From Rhodococcus oryzae (GTDB taxonomy: Bacteria > Actinomycetota > Actinomycetes > Mycobacteriales > Mycobacteriaceae), in assembly GCF_005049235.1 (NCBI RefSeq), contig NZ_SUMD01000005.1, positions 310,001 to 374,000 of the forward strand: a stretch of 64,000 nt of DNA, written 5' to 3'. Positions 52,462 to 60,734 of the stretch are shown here, piece after piece. Below the pieces are notes generated by a model. That model did no database searches. It saw only the letters and a program-made list of their open reading frames with translations, and was not told the origin of the DNA. A program made the position numbers and the translations under genes. The first letter of the stretch is position 1. Each line of letters begins with the position of its first letter.

Positions 52462-53400
52462 CTAGCCCGTGGGCAGCGTTGTCGGGTCCGTGTTGGCGCC
52501 ACAGATCACGGCGGCGACCCGCTCCCCCTCCGCAGGCGTGTAGGCGCCGCCGAGCAGGGCTGCGATCGGCGCGGCCGCCGCATGCTCGACCGCCAGCCGG
52601 AACTCGCGCCACAGCAGGTTCCGTGCCTCGGCGATCGCCTCGTCCTCGACCAGCACCGAGCCGATCCCGGTCCGGCGGGCGACGTCCATGGCGATGTCAC
52701 CGAGTCGGGTCGCACCGAGCGAATCGGCCGCGATGCTGTCCACCGCCACGTCCACCGGGGAGCCGGCGGCGAGCGCGGAGCTCAGGGTCGGTGCGCCGCT
52801 CGGCTCCACCCCGACGACGGACTTCTCCCCCGCGAGCGCGGCGGCGATCCCCGCGACGAGTCCGCCGCCACCGACCGCGACCAGCACCGTGTCGGCCTCC
52901 GGCACCTGCTCGGCCAGCTCGAGACCGATCACCCCCGCACCCGCGACCACATCGGGCAGGTCGTAGGCGTGCAACTGCTGGGCACCGCGCTGCGCGGCGA
53001 TGGCCGACGCCCGGATGTAGGCGTCCGCGTAGCGCTCGCCGTCGAGCACGACCTCGGCGCCGAGCGCGCGCAGCCGATCCACCTTCACCGTGGGCGCCGC
53101 GGCCGGGACGACCACCGTGCAGGCGATCCCCAACATCCCGGCCGCCGTGGCGGCCGCGATCCCGGCATTGCCACCGGACGCGATCACCACCGGCGAATCA
53201 CGTTGCGCCCCATCCCGGTTCAGCATGGCGTTGAGGCTGCCGCGGATCTTGAACGAACCACCGAGCTGCAGATGCTCGAGCTTGAGCGCGACCGGGATGT
53301 CACCGCCCGGCGTCGGCAGGACCACCCGGAGCACCGGGGTCCGCCGAACCCGGGGACCCACCCGCTCCCGCGCGGCGAGCACCTCCTCGCGGGTGGTCAC
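52462..53400 (-). CDS. PLP-dependent threonine/serine dehydratase-like enzyme
   Basis: 312-residue fold type II PLP enzyme. The PLP lysine is in LGGSFKIRGSLNAML at about residue 52, the phosphate-binding G-G-N-A-G loop in VIASGGNAGIAAATAAGMLG, and the glycine-rich loop in TVLVAVGGGGLVAGIAAAL. It is of the IlvA/serine racemase branch without an ACT domain, so probably a catabolic threonine dehydratase. ASGGNAG in place of the canonical S-S-G-N-H/F-G leaves substrate specificity uncertain. The start overlaps the CtaG-like gene's stop by four bases. Confidence 0.85.
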   Translation of the reverse strand: MTTREEVLAARERVGPRVRRTPVLRVVLPTPGGDIPVALKLEHLQLGGSFKIRGSLNAMLNRDGAQRDSPVVIASGGNAGIAAATAAGMLGIACTVVVPAAAPTVKVDRLRALGAEVVLDGERYADAYIRASAIAAQRGAQQLHAYDLPDVVAGAGVIGLELAEQVPEADTVLVAVGGGGLVAGIAAALAGEKSVVGVEPSGAPTLSSALAAGSPVDVAVDSIAADSLGATRLGDIAMDVARRTGIGSVLVEDEAIAEARNLLWREFRLAVEHAAAAPIAALLGGAYTPAEGERVAAVICGANTDPTTLPTG

Positions 53401-55427
53401 CGACCGGCTTCGTGGTCGCGCCGCGCCAGCTCCGCGAACATGGCGTTGTGCGCCGCGAGCTCGGCGTCGTCATCGCGGTCGGCCGCACGGTCGACCCGCT
53501 TGGCCGTCTTCTCGTCGCTGCGCGACCACTGCACCAGCAGCGCCAGCATCACCAGTACGAGCGGGATCTCGCCGGTGGCCCAGGCGATGCCGCCGCCGAG
53601 CCGCTGATCGCCGATGAGGTCGGCGTTCCAGTCCAGGCCGAGCGCCCGGTAGTACCAACCACCCATCACCTCGCCCATGCTCATCAGCGCGATGCCGAAG
53701 AAGGCGTGGAACGGCAACGACCCGAACACCATCGCCAGCTTGGTGATCGGCTGCAGGGTGCGCGGCGCCGGGTCGATGCCGATGACCACCCAGTAGAAGA
53801 GGTAGCCGCTCAGGATGAAGTGCACGTTCATCAGCATGTGCGCGCCGTGCGAGTCGAGCGTGGCGCCGAAGATGCCGCCGAGGTACAGCGCGTAGAAGCC
53901 GCCGACGAAGAGCACCGAGGCCACCAGCGGGTGGGTCAGGAAGCGGGACACCGGGCTGTGCAGCGCGGCGAGCAACCACTCGCGCGGACCGGGCACCCCC
54001 TTGGGCCCGGCCGGGGACAACGCGCGCAGCGCAAGGGTCATCGGGCCGCCGAGCACCAGCAGCACCGGCGCGAGCATCGACAGCGCCATGTGCGCACCCA
54101 TGTGCACGCTGAACACCGCGGGCGAGTACCTGCCCAGCCCGGACGAGGTGGCGACCAGGAGCGTCGCGCAGCCCAGCACCCAGGCGATCGTGCGGCCGAC
54201 CGGCCACGTGTCCCCGCGCTTGCGGAGCCGTCGCACGCCGAGCAGGTACACCACCGCCATGACGATGGCCGCGGTGCCGAAGATGAGGTCGAAGCGCCAG
54301 TCGAACGCGAGCTTCGCGAACGTCGGCGGGCCGTCGAGGTTGTAGCCCAACTGCACCTCGGTCGGGGTCGGGTTGATGTTCTCCGCTGGTGGCGGCGTCC
54401 GGCCGAGGCCGACGGCGATGCCGATGGTCGCGGCGAAGATGATGGCCTCGCCGCCCGCGAAGCGGATCAGCGGGCCACGGGCCGTCGGGTCGGCGGCCAG
54501 GGCGGGCAGCGCGCTGCGCCGCTGCAGATAACCGAACACGCCAAGGACCACCAGCGCGACGGTCTTGGCCACGAGCAGCCAGCCGTAGGTGCTGGTGAAC
54601 AGCGCGCTCAGCGGCAGCCGCACCAGTCCGTTGAGGACACCGGAGATCGCCATCACCACGAACGCGACCGTGGCGACGTTCGAGAACCGGCGCGTCGCGA
54701 CGTCGGTGTACGCACCCCGCCTGCGCGCGTGCGCGAGCAGCGCGAACAACCCGCCCGCCCACAATGCCGCGGCGACGAGGTGCCAGATCAGGCTGTTGGT
54801 GGCCAGGTCGTGCGATCCGCCGGAGGAGGAGTGCCCGGTCAGCGCGAGCGGGATCAGGGTAGCGACGCCGAGCAGCAGCAACGCCGGGGTCCAGGACCAG
54901 CGCAGGACCAGCCGCGTGCCCACCGCGAGCAGCACCGCCAGGATCGCGGTCGACCGCCACGCCCCCGCGAGTTCGATCTGCGGGATCGCCTTCCAGAGGT
55001 TGGCGGGCTGGATGGCCGCGCTCAGCGGCTGACCGGAGGTGTCCGAGACCGTCAGCGGCACCAGGACGAGCGCACAGGCCGCCCAGACGATTGCGGCGTT
55101 CGACGCGGTGCGCACCGCCCGGTAGCCGTCGACATCGAGCACCCCGCTGCGCTGCGGCGGCACCAGGAAAGCGGCGAGCAGCAGCGACCCGATCGCGAGG
55201 ACGGCGGCGACCTCACCCGCGGCCTTCACCGCAGGCAGCCCGTACGTGGTGAGCGGTCCCGGGTCGGGGATGCCGAGCAGCACCAGCGCGTCCGACGCGG
55301 ACAGCCCGACGATGATCGCCGCGACCAGCCCCGCGATGATCCCGAGCGTGACGAAGATCGGTACCGAGTTCTCCCCCGCCCTTCGGATCGGCGACGGGGC
55401 GGAGGGGGCGAGCTCGGGTGATGCCAT
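53397..55427 (-). CDS. CopD-CtaG fusion: copper-related cytochrome c oxidase assembly membrane protein
   Basis: 676-residue polytopic membrane protein with about 14 helices. The N-terminal half (residues 20-340) resembles CopD-type copper-resistance proteins (SLIWHLVAAALWAGGLFALLAHARRRG; STYGWLLVAKTVALVVLGVFGYLQRRSA). The C-terminal half is the CtaG domain: FSVHMGAHMALSMLAPVLLVLGGPMTLALRALSPAG, DSHGAHMLMNVHFILSGYLFYWVVIGIDP, and LPFHAFFGIALMSMGEVMGGWYY, rich in His and Met for copper handling. Actinobacterial fusions of this type are annotated as cytochrome c oxidase assembly proteins. ATG 55427 (MASPELAP) is chosen over GTG 55433. It is transcribed with the downstream dehydratase-like gene. 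Confidence 0.9.
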   Translation of the reverse strand: MASPELAPSAPSPIRRAGENSVPIFVTLGIIAGLVAAIIVGLSASDALVLLGIPDPGPLTTYGLPAVKAAGEVAAVLAIGSLLLAAFLVPPQRSGVLDVDGYRAVRTASNAAIVWAACALVLVPLTVSDTSGQPLSAAIQPANLWKAIPQIELAGAWRSTAILAVLLAVGTRLVLRWSWTPALLLLGVATLIPLALTGHSSSGGSHDLATNSLIWHLVAAALWAGGLFALLAHARRRGAYTDVATRRFSNVATVAFVVMAISGVLNGLVRLPLSALFTSTYGWLLVAKTVALVVLGVFGYLQRRSALPALAADPTARGPLIRFAGGEAIIFAATIGIAVGLGRTPPPAENINPTPTEVQLGYNLDGPPTFAKLAFDWRFDLIFGTAAIVMAVVYLLGVRRLRKRGDTWPVGRTIAWVLGCATLLVATSSGLGRYSPAVFSVHMGAHMALSMLAPVLLVLGGPMTLALRALSPAGPKGVPGPREWLLAALHSPVSRFLTHPLVASVLFVGGFYALYLGGIFGATLDSHGAHMLMNVHFILSGYLFYWVVIGIDPAPRTLQPITKLAMVFGSLPFHAFFGIALMSMGEVMGGWYYRALGLDWNADLIGDQRLGGGIAWATGEIPLVLVMLALLVQWSRSDEKTAKRVDRAADRDDDAELAAHNAMFAELARRDHEAGR

Positions 55428-55550
55428 GCCCACAAGGGTAGGAGGCGCGCGCCTGTCGGGTTCGTCCAGGTTCGCCGACCCGTAAGCGAACCTATCGAAT
55501 ATTGGTCATGGTTACCGGTAGACTCCGGACCCGATCCTTCGCGGGATCAC

Positions 55551-55624
55551 GCCTCCGTAGCTCAGTTGGATAGAGCAAGAGCCTTCTAATCTCTAGGTCG
55601 CAGGTTCGATTCCTGCCGGGGGCG
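55551..55624 (+). tRNA. tRNA-Arg (TCT anticodon)
   Basis: The acceptor stem GCCTCCG pairs with CGGGGGC (one T-G); D arm GCTC-AGTTGGATA-GAGC; anticodon loop CTTCTAA, anticodon TCT; T arm GCAGG-TTCGATT-CCTGC; discriminator G; CCA not encoded. The anticodon stem AGAGC/TCTCT has a C-T mismatch at 31/39, next to the loop. Convergent with the DUF2252 gene. Confidence 0.9.
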
Positions 55625-55659
55625 CTCACGTGTGCAAGAAGCGGCGCTCCGGTCGCGGT

Positions 55660-57087
55660 TCACTCCCGGTGCGCGGCGATCCGGCCATCGGCGATAGCCT
55701 CCAGCAGCGCGGCGTGGTCGCGGGCGTTCTGGTCGGCGTAGGTCTCGGCGAATTCTGTCAGTGCCTTGTCGAAGTCGTCGTCCGAACCGAGGTACCCGGC
55801 GATGGCGAACCGGTCACCCGCGCGTGCATGCGCGAACGCGAGGACACGGGCGCACAGCCGGCCGTAGAGGGCCATCAGGTCGGCGGACATGGTCTCGATG
55901 ACGGCTGAGCCCTTGCCGTCGCGCAGTTGACGGACGTAATAGTCCCGGACGGTCCCGTTCACGTCGGGCCCCTGCTGCCAGCCCAGGAGGATGTCGCTGG
56001 CGCTCTGGATCACCCGCTGTCCGGCCACGACGCGTTCGCCCTGGTTCGGATAGGACGGACCCTCCAGGTATCCGGCAAGGACCGACGGCACCGCTTCCTT
56101 GGCCTGCAGGAACAGCGGGTCGCCGCCGGGACCGAGAAGGAGGATGATCCAGGCCCTGGTGCCGACGCTGCCGACGCCGACGACCTTCCGTGCCGTCTGG
56201 ACGTATTCGAATCGATCGAACAGAACACGTCGGGCGGGTTCGAGGGTGTCGCGATACTCGCGTAGTCGCTGGATCATCTCGCGGTTGATCCGCTCGGCTT
56301 CGGTGTCGCTGAGGATCTCCTCGATGGGGACGATCAGCGGCGGTGCGCTCACGATCCGCGGTTGCCCGTCAGTCGTCGTGGTCAGTTTGGACAGCGCCTG
56401 CATGCTGTCGCGGCCCCAGGATTTGCGGATCGTCTTCTGGACACGCTTGCGTGTCGAGGAGTCCAGGACCTCGCGGAGCTCGTCCAGCTGCGCGGTCGCG
56501 TCTATGTGGGAGTAGCAGACCGCGAGTTCGCCGCGGGCGGCCTGGTAGGTCATCGTTTCGCGGTACTCGGCCGCGCACGCGCGGGCGATCCGTTTGCGCT
56601 GTTTGCCGGTGAACCCGTTGTCGCGCCCGGCGACGGCGAGGCTGGCGATGAGTCGCTTGAGGTCCCATTCGAACGGTCCGGGATAGGTCTCGTCGAAGTC
56701 GTTGACATCGAAGGCGAGTTCGCGTTCGGGTGTCGCGAAGAGCCCGAAGTTGCTCAGGTGGGCGTCCCCGCAGAGCTGGGTGTACAGACCCGTGGTCGGG
56801 GCGTGCGCGAGGTCGTCGGCCATCACCAGCGCGGCGCCTCGGAAGAACGCGAACGGCGAATCGGCCATCCGCCCGTACCGGATGGGGAGGAGTTCGGGGA
56901 CCCGGGTGGAGGCCTGGGACTCGAGCAGTCCGATCGGGTCACGATCGCCGGTCGGCGCATGTTCGGCGATGGCGCCGAACGGGATCCGGCGCCGAACCTT
57001 CTCGCCGTGTTCGAAGCCGGCGGCCCGGGTCAGGCGGCCGACCGCACCGGCGGGTCGCAGGTCGGAGAGAGTGTCCAGTTCTGTCAT
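55660..57087 (-). CDS. DUF2252-family protein
   Basis: 475-residue protein with a kinase-like (aminoglycoside-phosphotransferase-type) core. LCGDAHLSNFGLFATPERELAFDVNDFDETYPGPFEWDLKRLIASLAVAGRDNG holds the H-x-x-N and D-F-D-E catalytic-type residues; FEYVQTARKVVGVGSVGTRAWIILLLGPGGDPLFLQAKEA holds the nucleotide-binding Lys region. The family is common in actinobacteria and unassigned in function. ATG 57087. It is 138 bp downstream of the DUF1269 gene on the same strand. Confidence 0.88.
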   Translation of the reverse strand: MTELDTLSDLRPAGAVGRLTRAAGFEHGEKVRRRIPFGAIAEHAPTGDRDPIGLLESQASTRVPELLPIRYGRMADSPFAFFRGAALVMADDLAHAPTTGLYTQLCGDAHLSNFGLFATPERELAFDVNDFDETYPGPFEWDLKRLIASLAVAGRDNGFTGKQRKRIARACAAEYRETMTYQAARGELAVCYSHIDATAQLDELREVLDSSTRKRVQKTIRKSWGRDSMQALSKLTTTTDGQPRIVSAPPLIVPIEEILSDTEAERINREMIQRLREYRDTLEPARRVLFDRFEYVQTARKVVGVGSVGTRAWIILLLGPGGDPLFLQAKEAVPSVLAGYLEGPSYPNQGERVVAGQRVIQSASDILLGWQQGPDVNGTVRDYYVRQLRDGKGSAVIETMSADLMALYGRLCARVLAFAHARAGDRFAIAGYLGSDDDFDKALTEFAETYADQNARDHAALLEAIADGRIAAHRE

Positions 57088-57204
57088 GGTGTGCTCCCTT
57101 GAATTGCTGTCGTCCGCGGGTGTGGCCTGGGTTGCAGCCTGCGCGGCCGCGGCGGCGGGCGCCTCCCCCGATGAGGGTGATCCGCCCGACCGCCGGACCG
57201 TGCG

Positions 57205-57238
57205 GTTCTCAGGACCTGGACGTTCTCAGGACTTGGAC
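57205..57238. repeat. 17-bp tandem duplication across the DUF1269 stop codon
   Basis: GTTCTCAGGACCTGGAC and GTTCTCAGGACTTGGAC (16 of 17) lie directly adjacent. The inner copy contains the TGA stop and the last codons (K-S) of the DUF1269 gene; the outer copy is a second, untranslated tail. The same type of arrangement is seen at clpX. Confidence 0.8.
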
Positions 57239-57756
57239 GCCTCGTCGATCTCCTTGCTGACCTGCTCGGTGTCCGCCTCGAGCTGCTTCTTCGTCACCTT
57301 GGCCGCGCGTTTGAGCGCCCTCTCGACCCGCGCCTCGACATCCGTCGCCGCGATGACGATCAGCCCGCTGTCACCCGCGTCGAGCAGCTCACCCACCTCC
57401 TTGAGGTCGGAACGGCTCATCCCGGCCGCGACGTGCCCGCCGAGCGCCCCGAGCCCGGCGCCGCCCGCGCCGCCCAGCAACAGGCCGGCCCCGAGGCCGA
57501 CGGCCGGGAACAGCGCCACCAGCGCACCCCCGACCAGGCCGATGCCGAGTCCGCCCCAGGCACCCTGCCGGGTCGGCTGCTCGTGCTTCTTGACGATCTT
57601 GACCTTGCCCTTGTCCGTCCGGGTGATGACGGCCGCGTCGTAGGTGTCGACCAGGTGGAGTTCGACATAGAGGTCGTGAATGGCGTCGTAGTCGGCGATC
57701 GCGGCGTCCTCCGAGTCGTAGACCGCCGCGAGCAGAGCGAATGTATCCATGGCCAT
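57226..57756 (-). CDS. DUF1269-type membrane-associated protein
   Basis: 176-residue protein. The N-terminal ferredoxin-like part (FALLAAVYDSEDAAIADYDAIHDLYVELHLVDTYDAAVITRTDKGKVKIVKKHE) leads to a hydrophobic Gly-rich segment (GGLGIGLVGGALVALFPAVGLGAGLLLGGAGGAGLGALGGHVAAG, about 68-112) with glycine-zipper character. A second soluble part with LLDAGDSGLIVIAATDVEARVERALKRA and a charged tail follows. GGAGGAACCC precedes ATG 57756. DUF1269 proteins are often stress-induced and function is unknown. The stop codon is inside a 17-bp tandem repeat. Confidence 0.85.
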   Translation of the reverse strand: MAMDTFALLAAVYDSEDAAIADYDAIHDLYVELHLVDTYDAAVITRTDKGKVKIVKKHEQPTRQGAWGGLGIGLVGGALVALFPAVGLGAGLLLGGAGGAGLGALGGHVAAGMSRSDLKEVGELLDAGDSGLIVIAATDVEARVERALKRAAKVTKKQLEADTEQVSKEIDEASKS

Positions 57757-58231
57757 GGGTTCCTCCAGAGGGTTGTGTCCGGCACTGGGTCGTCGTCCGG
57801 CTTCCAGCCTCGGCACCCGCGGCCCGGGTGGCATCCCCCAAAACGGGTGACCAACGCGCGAGCGTCCCGCCGACGACCGCAAACGGCCAAAATCGGTGGC
57901 GAATTCCTGCAACATTGAACCAAGACCCGGCGATATACAGGGTTGAGGTGAGTCCCCATGACGGACAGTTACGCCGCACGGCGAACCGGAGCGGGCAGTG
58001 GACCAGACCGCGGGCATTTCGCGGTGGCCACCTGCCGCTCGCCACCGCCGCTGCGAACGCGCGTTCCCTGATCGCGCCCAAGGATTCCGGATCGCCCCGC
58101 GCGGTCGACGGAAGTCAGATAGGCGTTGCCGTCCTCACGAGCGGTGGGCGGGAATTGCTCGACTGGTGCGCCTCGCGTTCAGTTGCGATCACACCGCTCA
58201 CCCGTGAAATACCCATGAAGGTGGCAAGAAG
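57757..58231. other. Intergenic region upstream of the DUF1269 and Met/Gly mini-genes
   Basis: 475 bases between divergent genes, so it must hold at least two promoters. I see no confident -10/-35 pair or operator. A 37-codon plus-strand frame at 57958-58071 with GAGGTGAG upstream has low third-position GC and is not called. Confidence 0.4.
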
Positions 58232-58369
58232 ATGGACCTCGAAATGCTCGAGAAGCTGATCGATCTCATGAGCAAAGTGATGGACATGATGGGCGGCATG
58301 CAGGGCGGAGGAGGCGGCGGCGCCGGTCCCCTTGGCAGCCTCGGCGGAGGCGGCAGCCTCGGGTCGTGA
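58232..58369 (+). CDS. 45-residue Met/Gly-rich small protein
   Basis: A short gene: ATG 58232 to TGA 58367-58369. The first half is a compact amphipathic helix rich in Met and Leu (MDLEMLEKLIDLMSKVMDMM), the second half Gly/Ser-rich (GGMQ, then six Gly, then AGPLGSLGGGGSLGS). GAAGGTGGCAAGAAG precedes the start. Codon third positions are mostly G or C, consistent with translation. It lacks a signal peptide and stands alone between the DUF1269 gene and a secreted Gly-rich protein. Function unknown; the helix-Gly layout suggests a small self-associating or membrane-touching protein, which is inference. Confidence 0.6.
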   Translation: MDLEMLEKLIDLMSKVMDMMGGMQGGGGGGAGPLGSLGGGGSLGS

Positions 58370-58682
58370 TCGAGCGCCCCTGAAGGAAAGGCTCTCGGCC
58401 CACTCGGCCGGGGGTCTTTTCTCGTCGCAATGCCTGGTGACCGCGGACGAGGGGTGCGATCTCCTCGGTTCCAGTCGTGGACAGGCGATCACCGCGCTAG
58501 TGTTTTTACCTGACTCTTGGCGACTCCGTGGAGGTGCGCTATGGAAGTGGCCGCACCTTACGGCGCGATCCGAGCTCTCACTCCTGCGCGAAGTCCGTCG
58601 CCCCCAGCCGCCGACACGAACTGCCGACTCTACGGCGACTGAATTGGATCATGGCCATCCAAACCAGTATTGGAGTCCTGCA
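58370..58682. other. Intergenic region after the mini-gene, weak terminator-like hairpin
   Basis: 313 bases. Near 58400-58425 a CGGCC-CACT-CGGCCG hairpin precedes GGGGTCTTTTC, a plausible weak terminator for the mini-gene. The remainder should include the promoter for the secreted protein at 58683. No other gene or repeat is seen. Confidence 0.4.
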
Positions 58683-59072
58683 ATGAATCCGACCAAATCT
58701 CTTGCCGCGTCTGCGCTCATCGTCGTCGCCCTCGGCGCCGGAGCTGGAACCGCCTACGCCCAGCCTGCGCTGCCGCCCCCGGGCGCCGAAGCCGTCTCGG
58801 ATGCGATCTGGCCCGACAATCCCAACAAGCAGTCCGCCTTCGATGCCTTCGCCACCGAGGTCGCCGTCGGGTGGGGGAACGGCGGCGCGCAGGGCGCGCT
58901 GATCGGACTCGGCGTGGGCGCGGGCGTCGGGTGCCTGTCGATCTTCCCCAACTTCATCGCCGGGTGCATCGTGGGCGGCGTGATCGGCGCCGGCGTCGGC
59001 GCCGTCAACGGGATCAAGGACTCCAACCCCAAGGTGATGCCCGCCTTCGACAAGCTCCTGGCGACACCCTGA
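58683..59072 (+). CDS. Secreted Gly-zipper protein
   Basis: 129-residue protein with a Sec signal peptide (MNPTKSLAASALIVVALGAGAGTAYA, cleavage at AYA-QP). The mature part has a short polar region (ALPPPGAEAVSDAIWPDNPNKQSAFDAFATEVAVGWGNG) and two hydrophobic Gly-zipper stretches, GALIGLGVGAGVGCLSIFP and GCIVGGVIGAGVGAVNG, with two cysteines, then a polar end. The layout resembles many mycolate-envelope proteins of unknown function. ATG 58683 follows GGAG with seven bases of spacing. Confidence 0.78.
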   Translation: MNPTKSLAASALIVVALGAGAGTAYAQPALPPPGAEAVSDAIWPDNPNKQSAFDAFATEVAVGWGNGGAQGALIGLGVGAGVGCLSIFPNFIAGCIVGGVIGAGVGAVNGIKDSNPKVMPAFDKLLATP

Positions 59073-59247
59073 GGTCGGGCGTGGCGATTCGCGGTGCTGA
59101 TCCCGGCGCCGCGATCTCGTCCATCTGCGTCGGGCGAAACGAGGCGTGCCCTAGACTCCGACCGAACGCCATCGCACAATCGTTCGAAGTCACGCCGCCC
59201 GTGGCCCACGGCCTGCAATAGGCAGGCATCACCAGTTAAGGGCGCAC

Positions 59248-60390
59248 TTGAACCAGCTCAGTCTCGGAATCACGTCGGAGTCACGCAAGGAAAACGAGCA
59301 CCGGCTCCCGATCCACCCCCTGCACCTCGAGCGAATCGATGCGGGGCTCCGCGAGCACATCTACCTCGAGCGCGGGTACGGCGAACACTTCGGGATCCCC
59401 GATGAACAGCTGGCCCCCCTCGTCGCGGGCCTGCTGTCTCGCGAGCAGCTCATCGCGACCTGCGACGTCGTCCTGATCGCCAAGCCACTCGCGGAGGATC
59501 TCGCGCAGCTGCGGGAGGGCCAGGTGCTGTGGGGCTGGCCGCACTGTGTCCAGGACGCGGCCGTCACCCAGCTGGCCATCGACCGGCGGCTGACCCTGAT
59601 CGCCTTCGAGGCGATGAACCACTGGACGGCCGACGGATCGCTCAGCCTGCACGTCTTCCACAAGAACAACGAGCTGGCCGGCTACTGCTCGGTGCTCCAC
59701 GCCATGCAGATCGCCGGATCGACCGGCGACTACGGTCGCCGCCTGCGGGCCGCCGTGATCGGCTTCGGCGCGACCGCCAGGGGCGCGGTCACGGCGCTGA
59801 GCGCGCACGGCGTCCACGACGTCGAGGTGCTGACCGTCCGCGGGATCAGCGCCGTCGGCGCGCCCATCCACTCCGCCCGGATGGTGCAGTTCGATCACGA
59901 CGACGCGGACCCGCGCCGCAGCCACGCCCACACCGAACGCGGTCGCGTGCCGGTGGCGGGATTCCTCGCCGAGCACGACATCATCGTCAACTGCGTCCTG
60001 CAGGACACCGACGCGCCGCTGACCTTCCTCACCGACGAGGACCTCGATTCGCTCACACCTGGCACGCTGATCGTCGACGTATCCTGCGACGAGGGAATGG
60101 GATTCAGCTGGGCGAGGCCGACGTCGTTCACGCAGCCGACCTTCGAGGTCGGCAACAATGTCGTCTACTACGGCGTTGACCACAGCCCGTCCTACCTGTG
60201 GAACTCCGCCACCTGGGAGATCAGCGAAGCGCTGCTCCCCTATCTCGCGACCGTGCTCGGCGGGCCCGTGGCCTGGGATGCCGACACGACCATCCGGCGG
60301 TCCATCGAGATCCGTGACGGGGTCGTCCAGAATCCCAGCATCCTGTCATTCCAGGAGCGCTCACCGGATTATCCGCACATCCGGCTCTGA
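59248..60390 (+). CDS. Alanine dehydrogenase / N5-(carboxyethyl)ornithine synthase-like enzyme
   Basis: 380-residue NAD(P)-dependent enzyme of the alanine dehydrogenase/PNT fold. LSLGITSESRKENEHRLPIHPLHLERI is the N-terminal substrate motif (E-x-R-V-A-type replaced by E-H-R-L-P); LRAAVIGFGATARGAVTALSAHGVHDVEVL is the Rossmann dinucleotide motif. FLTDEDLDSLTPGTLIVDVSCDEGMGFSWARPTSF and the final YPHIRL suit the CEOS branch more than true alanine dehydrogenase. It may reductively couple pyruvate to an amino acid such as ornithine; unproven. The start is a TTG at 59248 with AAGGG upstream; no better ATG lies near. Confidence 0.72.
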   Translation: MNQLSLGITSESRKENEHRLPIHPLHLERIDAGLREHIYLERGYGEHFGIPDEQLAPLVAGLLSREQLIATCDVVLIAKPLAEDLAQLREGQVLWGWPHCVQDAAVTQLAIDRRLTLIAFEAMNHWTADGSLSLHVFHKNNELAGYCSVLHAMQIAGSTGDYGRRLRAAVIGFGATARGAVTALSAHGVHDVEVLTVRGISAVGAPIHSARMVQFDHDDADPRRSHAHTERGRVPVAGFLAEHDIIVNCVLQDTDAPLTFLTDEDLDSLTPGTLIVDVSCDEGMGFSWARPTSFTQPTFEVGNNVVYYGVDHSPSYLWNSATWEISEALLPYLATVLGGPVAWDADTTIRRSIEIRDGVVQNPSILSFQERSPDYPHIRL

Positions 60391-60450
60391 CGATGGCGTG
60401 GTCCGCGCCGACGGCAGTCGGTGCGGACCCGCGCTCCCAATCTGCGCGCC

Positions 60451-60621
60451 CTACTTCGTGGCGCCCTTGCGCACCACCGTCAGCTTGTGCAGCCGCGAGG
60501 AGATCCGCTTGTCGTCGCTGCCCCGTAGCAGGGCGATTCCGGAGCGGATCTCCTCCACCGCCCAGGTGCCGGCAGTATCCGAAATATGCACCAGGTCGCC
60601 GACCTGAACTGCCTCACTCAT
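60451..60621 (-). CDS. Small conserved protein, SH3-like
   Basis: 56-residue protein (MSEAVQVGDLVHISDTAGTWAVEEIRSGIALLRGSDDKRISSRLHKLTVVRKGATK). The pattern of a short strand-rich sequence with G-D-L-V-H-I and W-x-V-E-E-I resembles a small beta-barrel (SH3/KOW-like). GGAGAACGGCG precedes ATG 60621. Lies alone between convergent and co-oriented neighbours; function unknown. Confidence 0.6.
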   Translation of the reverse strand: MSEAVQVGDLVHISDTAGTWAVEEIRSGIALLRGSDDKRISSRLHKLTVVRKGATK

Positions 60622-60734
60622 CGCCGTTCTCCGCATCCACTACTCCAGGCGGGCACGTGTCATCGTCCCGCCGATCATCATCAGCTGGATCAATTATCAC
60701 GCGCCGGGTGCGGGGTGCCGCAGACGGGCGGCGA

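Noticed and set aside
57958-58071. 37-codon frame starting MTDSYAARR behind GAGGTGAG
   Set aside because: Low third-position GC compared with neighbours, Arg/Pro-rich composition and no motif.
58332-58682. Upstream extension of the secreted Gly-zipper protein
   Set aside because: The ATG at 58683 with GGAG begins a clear signal peptide; the upstream part has no homology-like features and would bury it.
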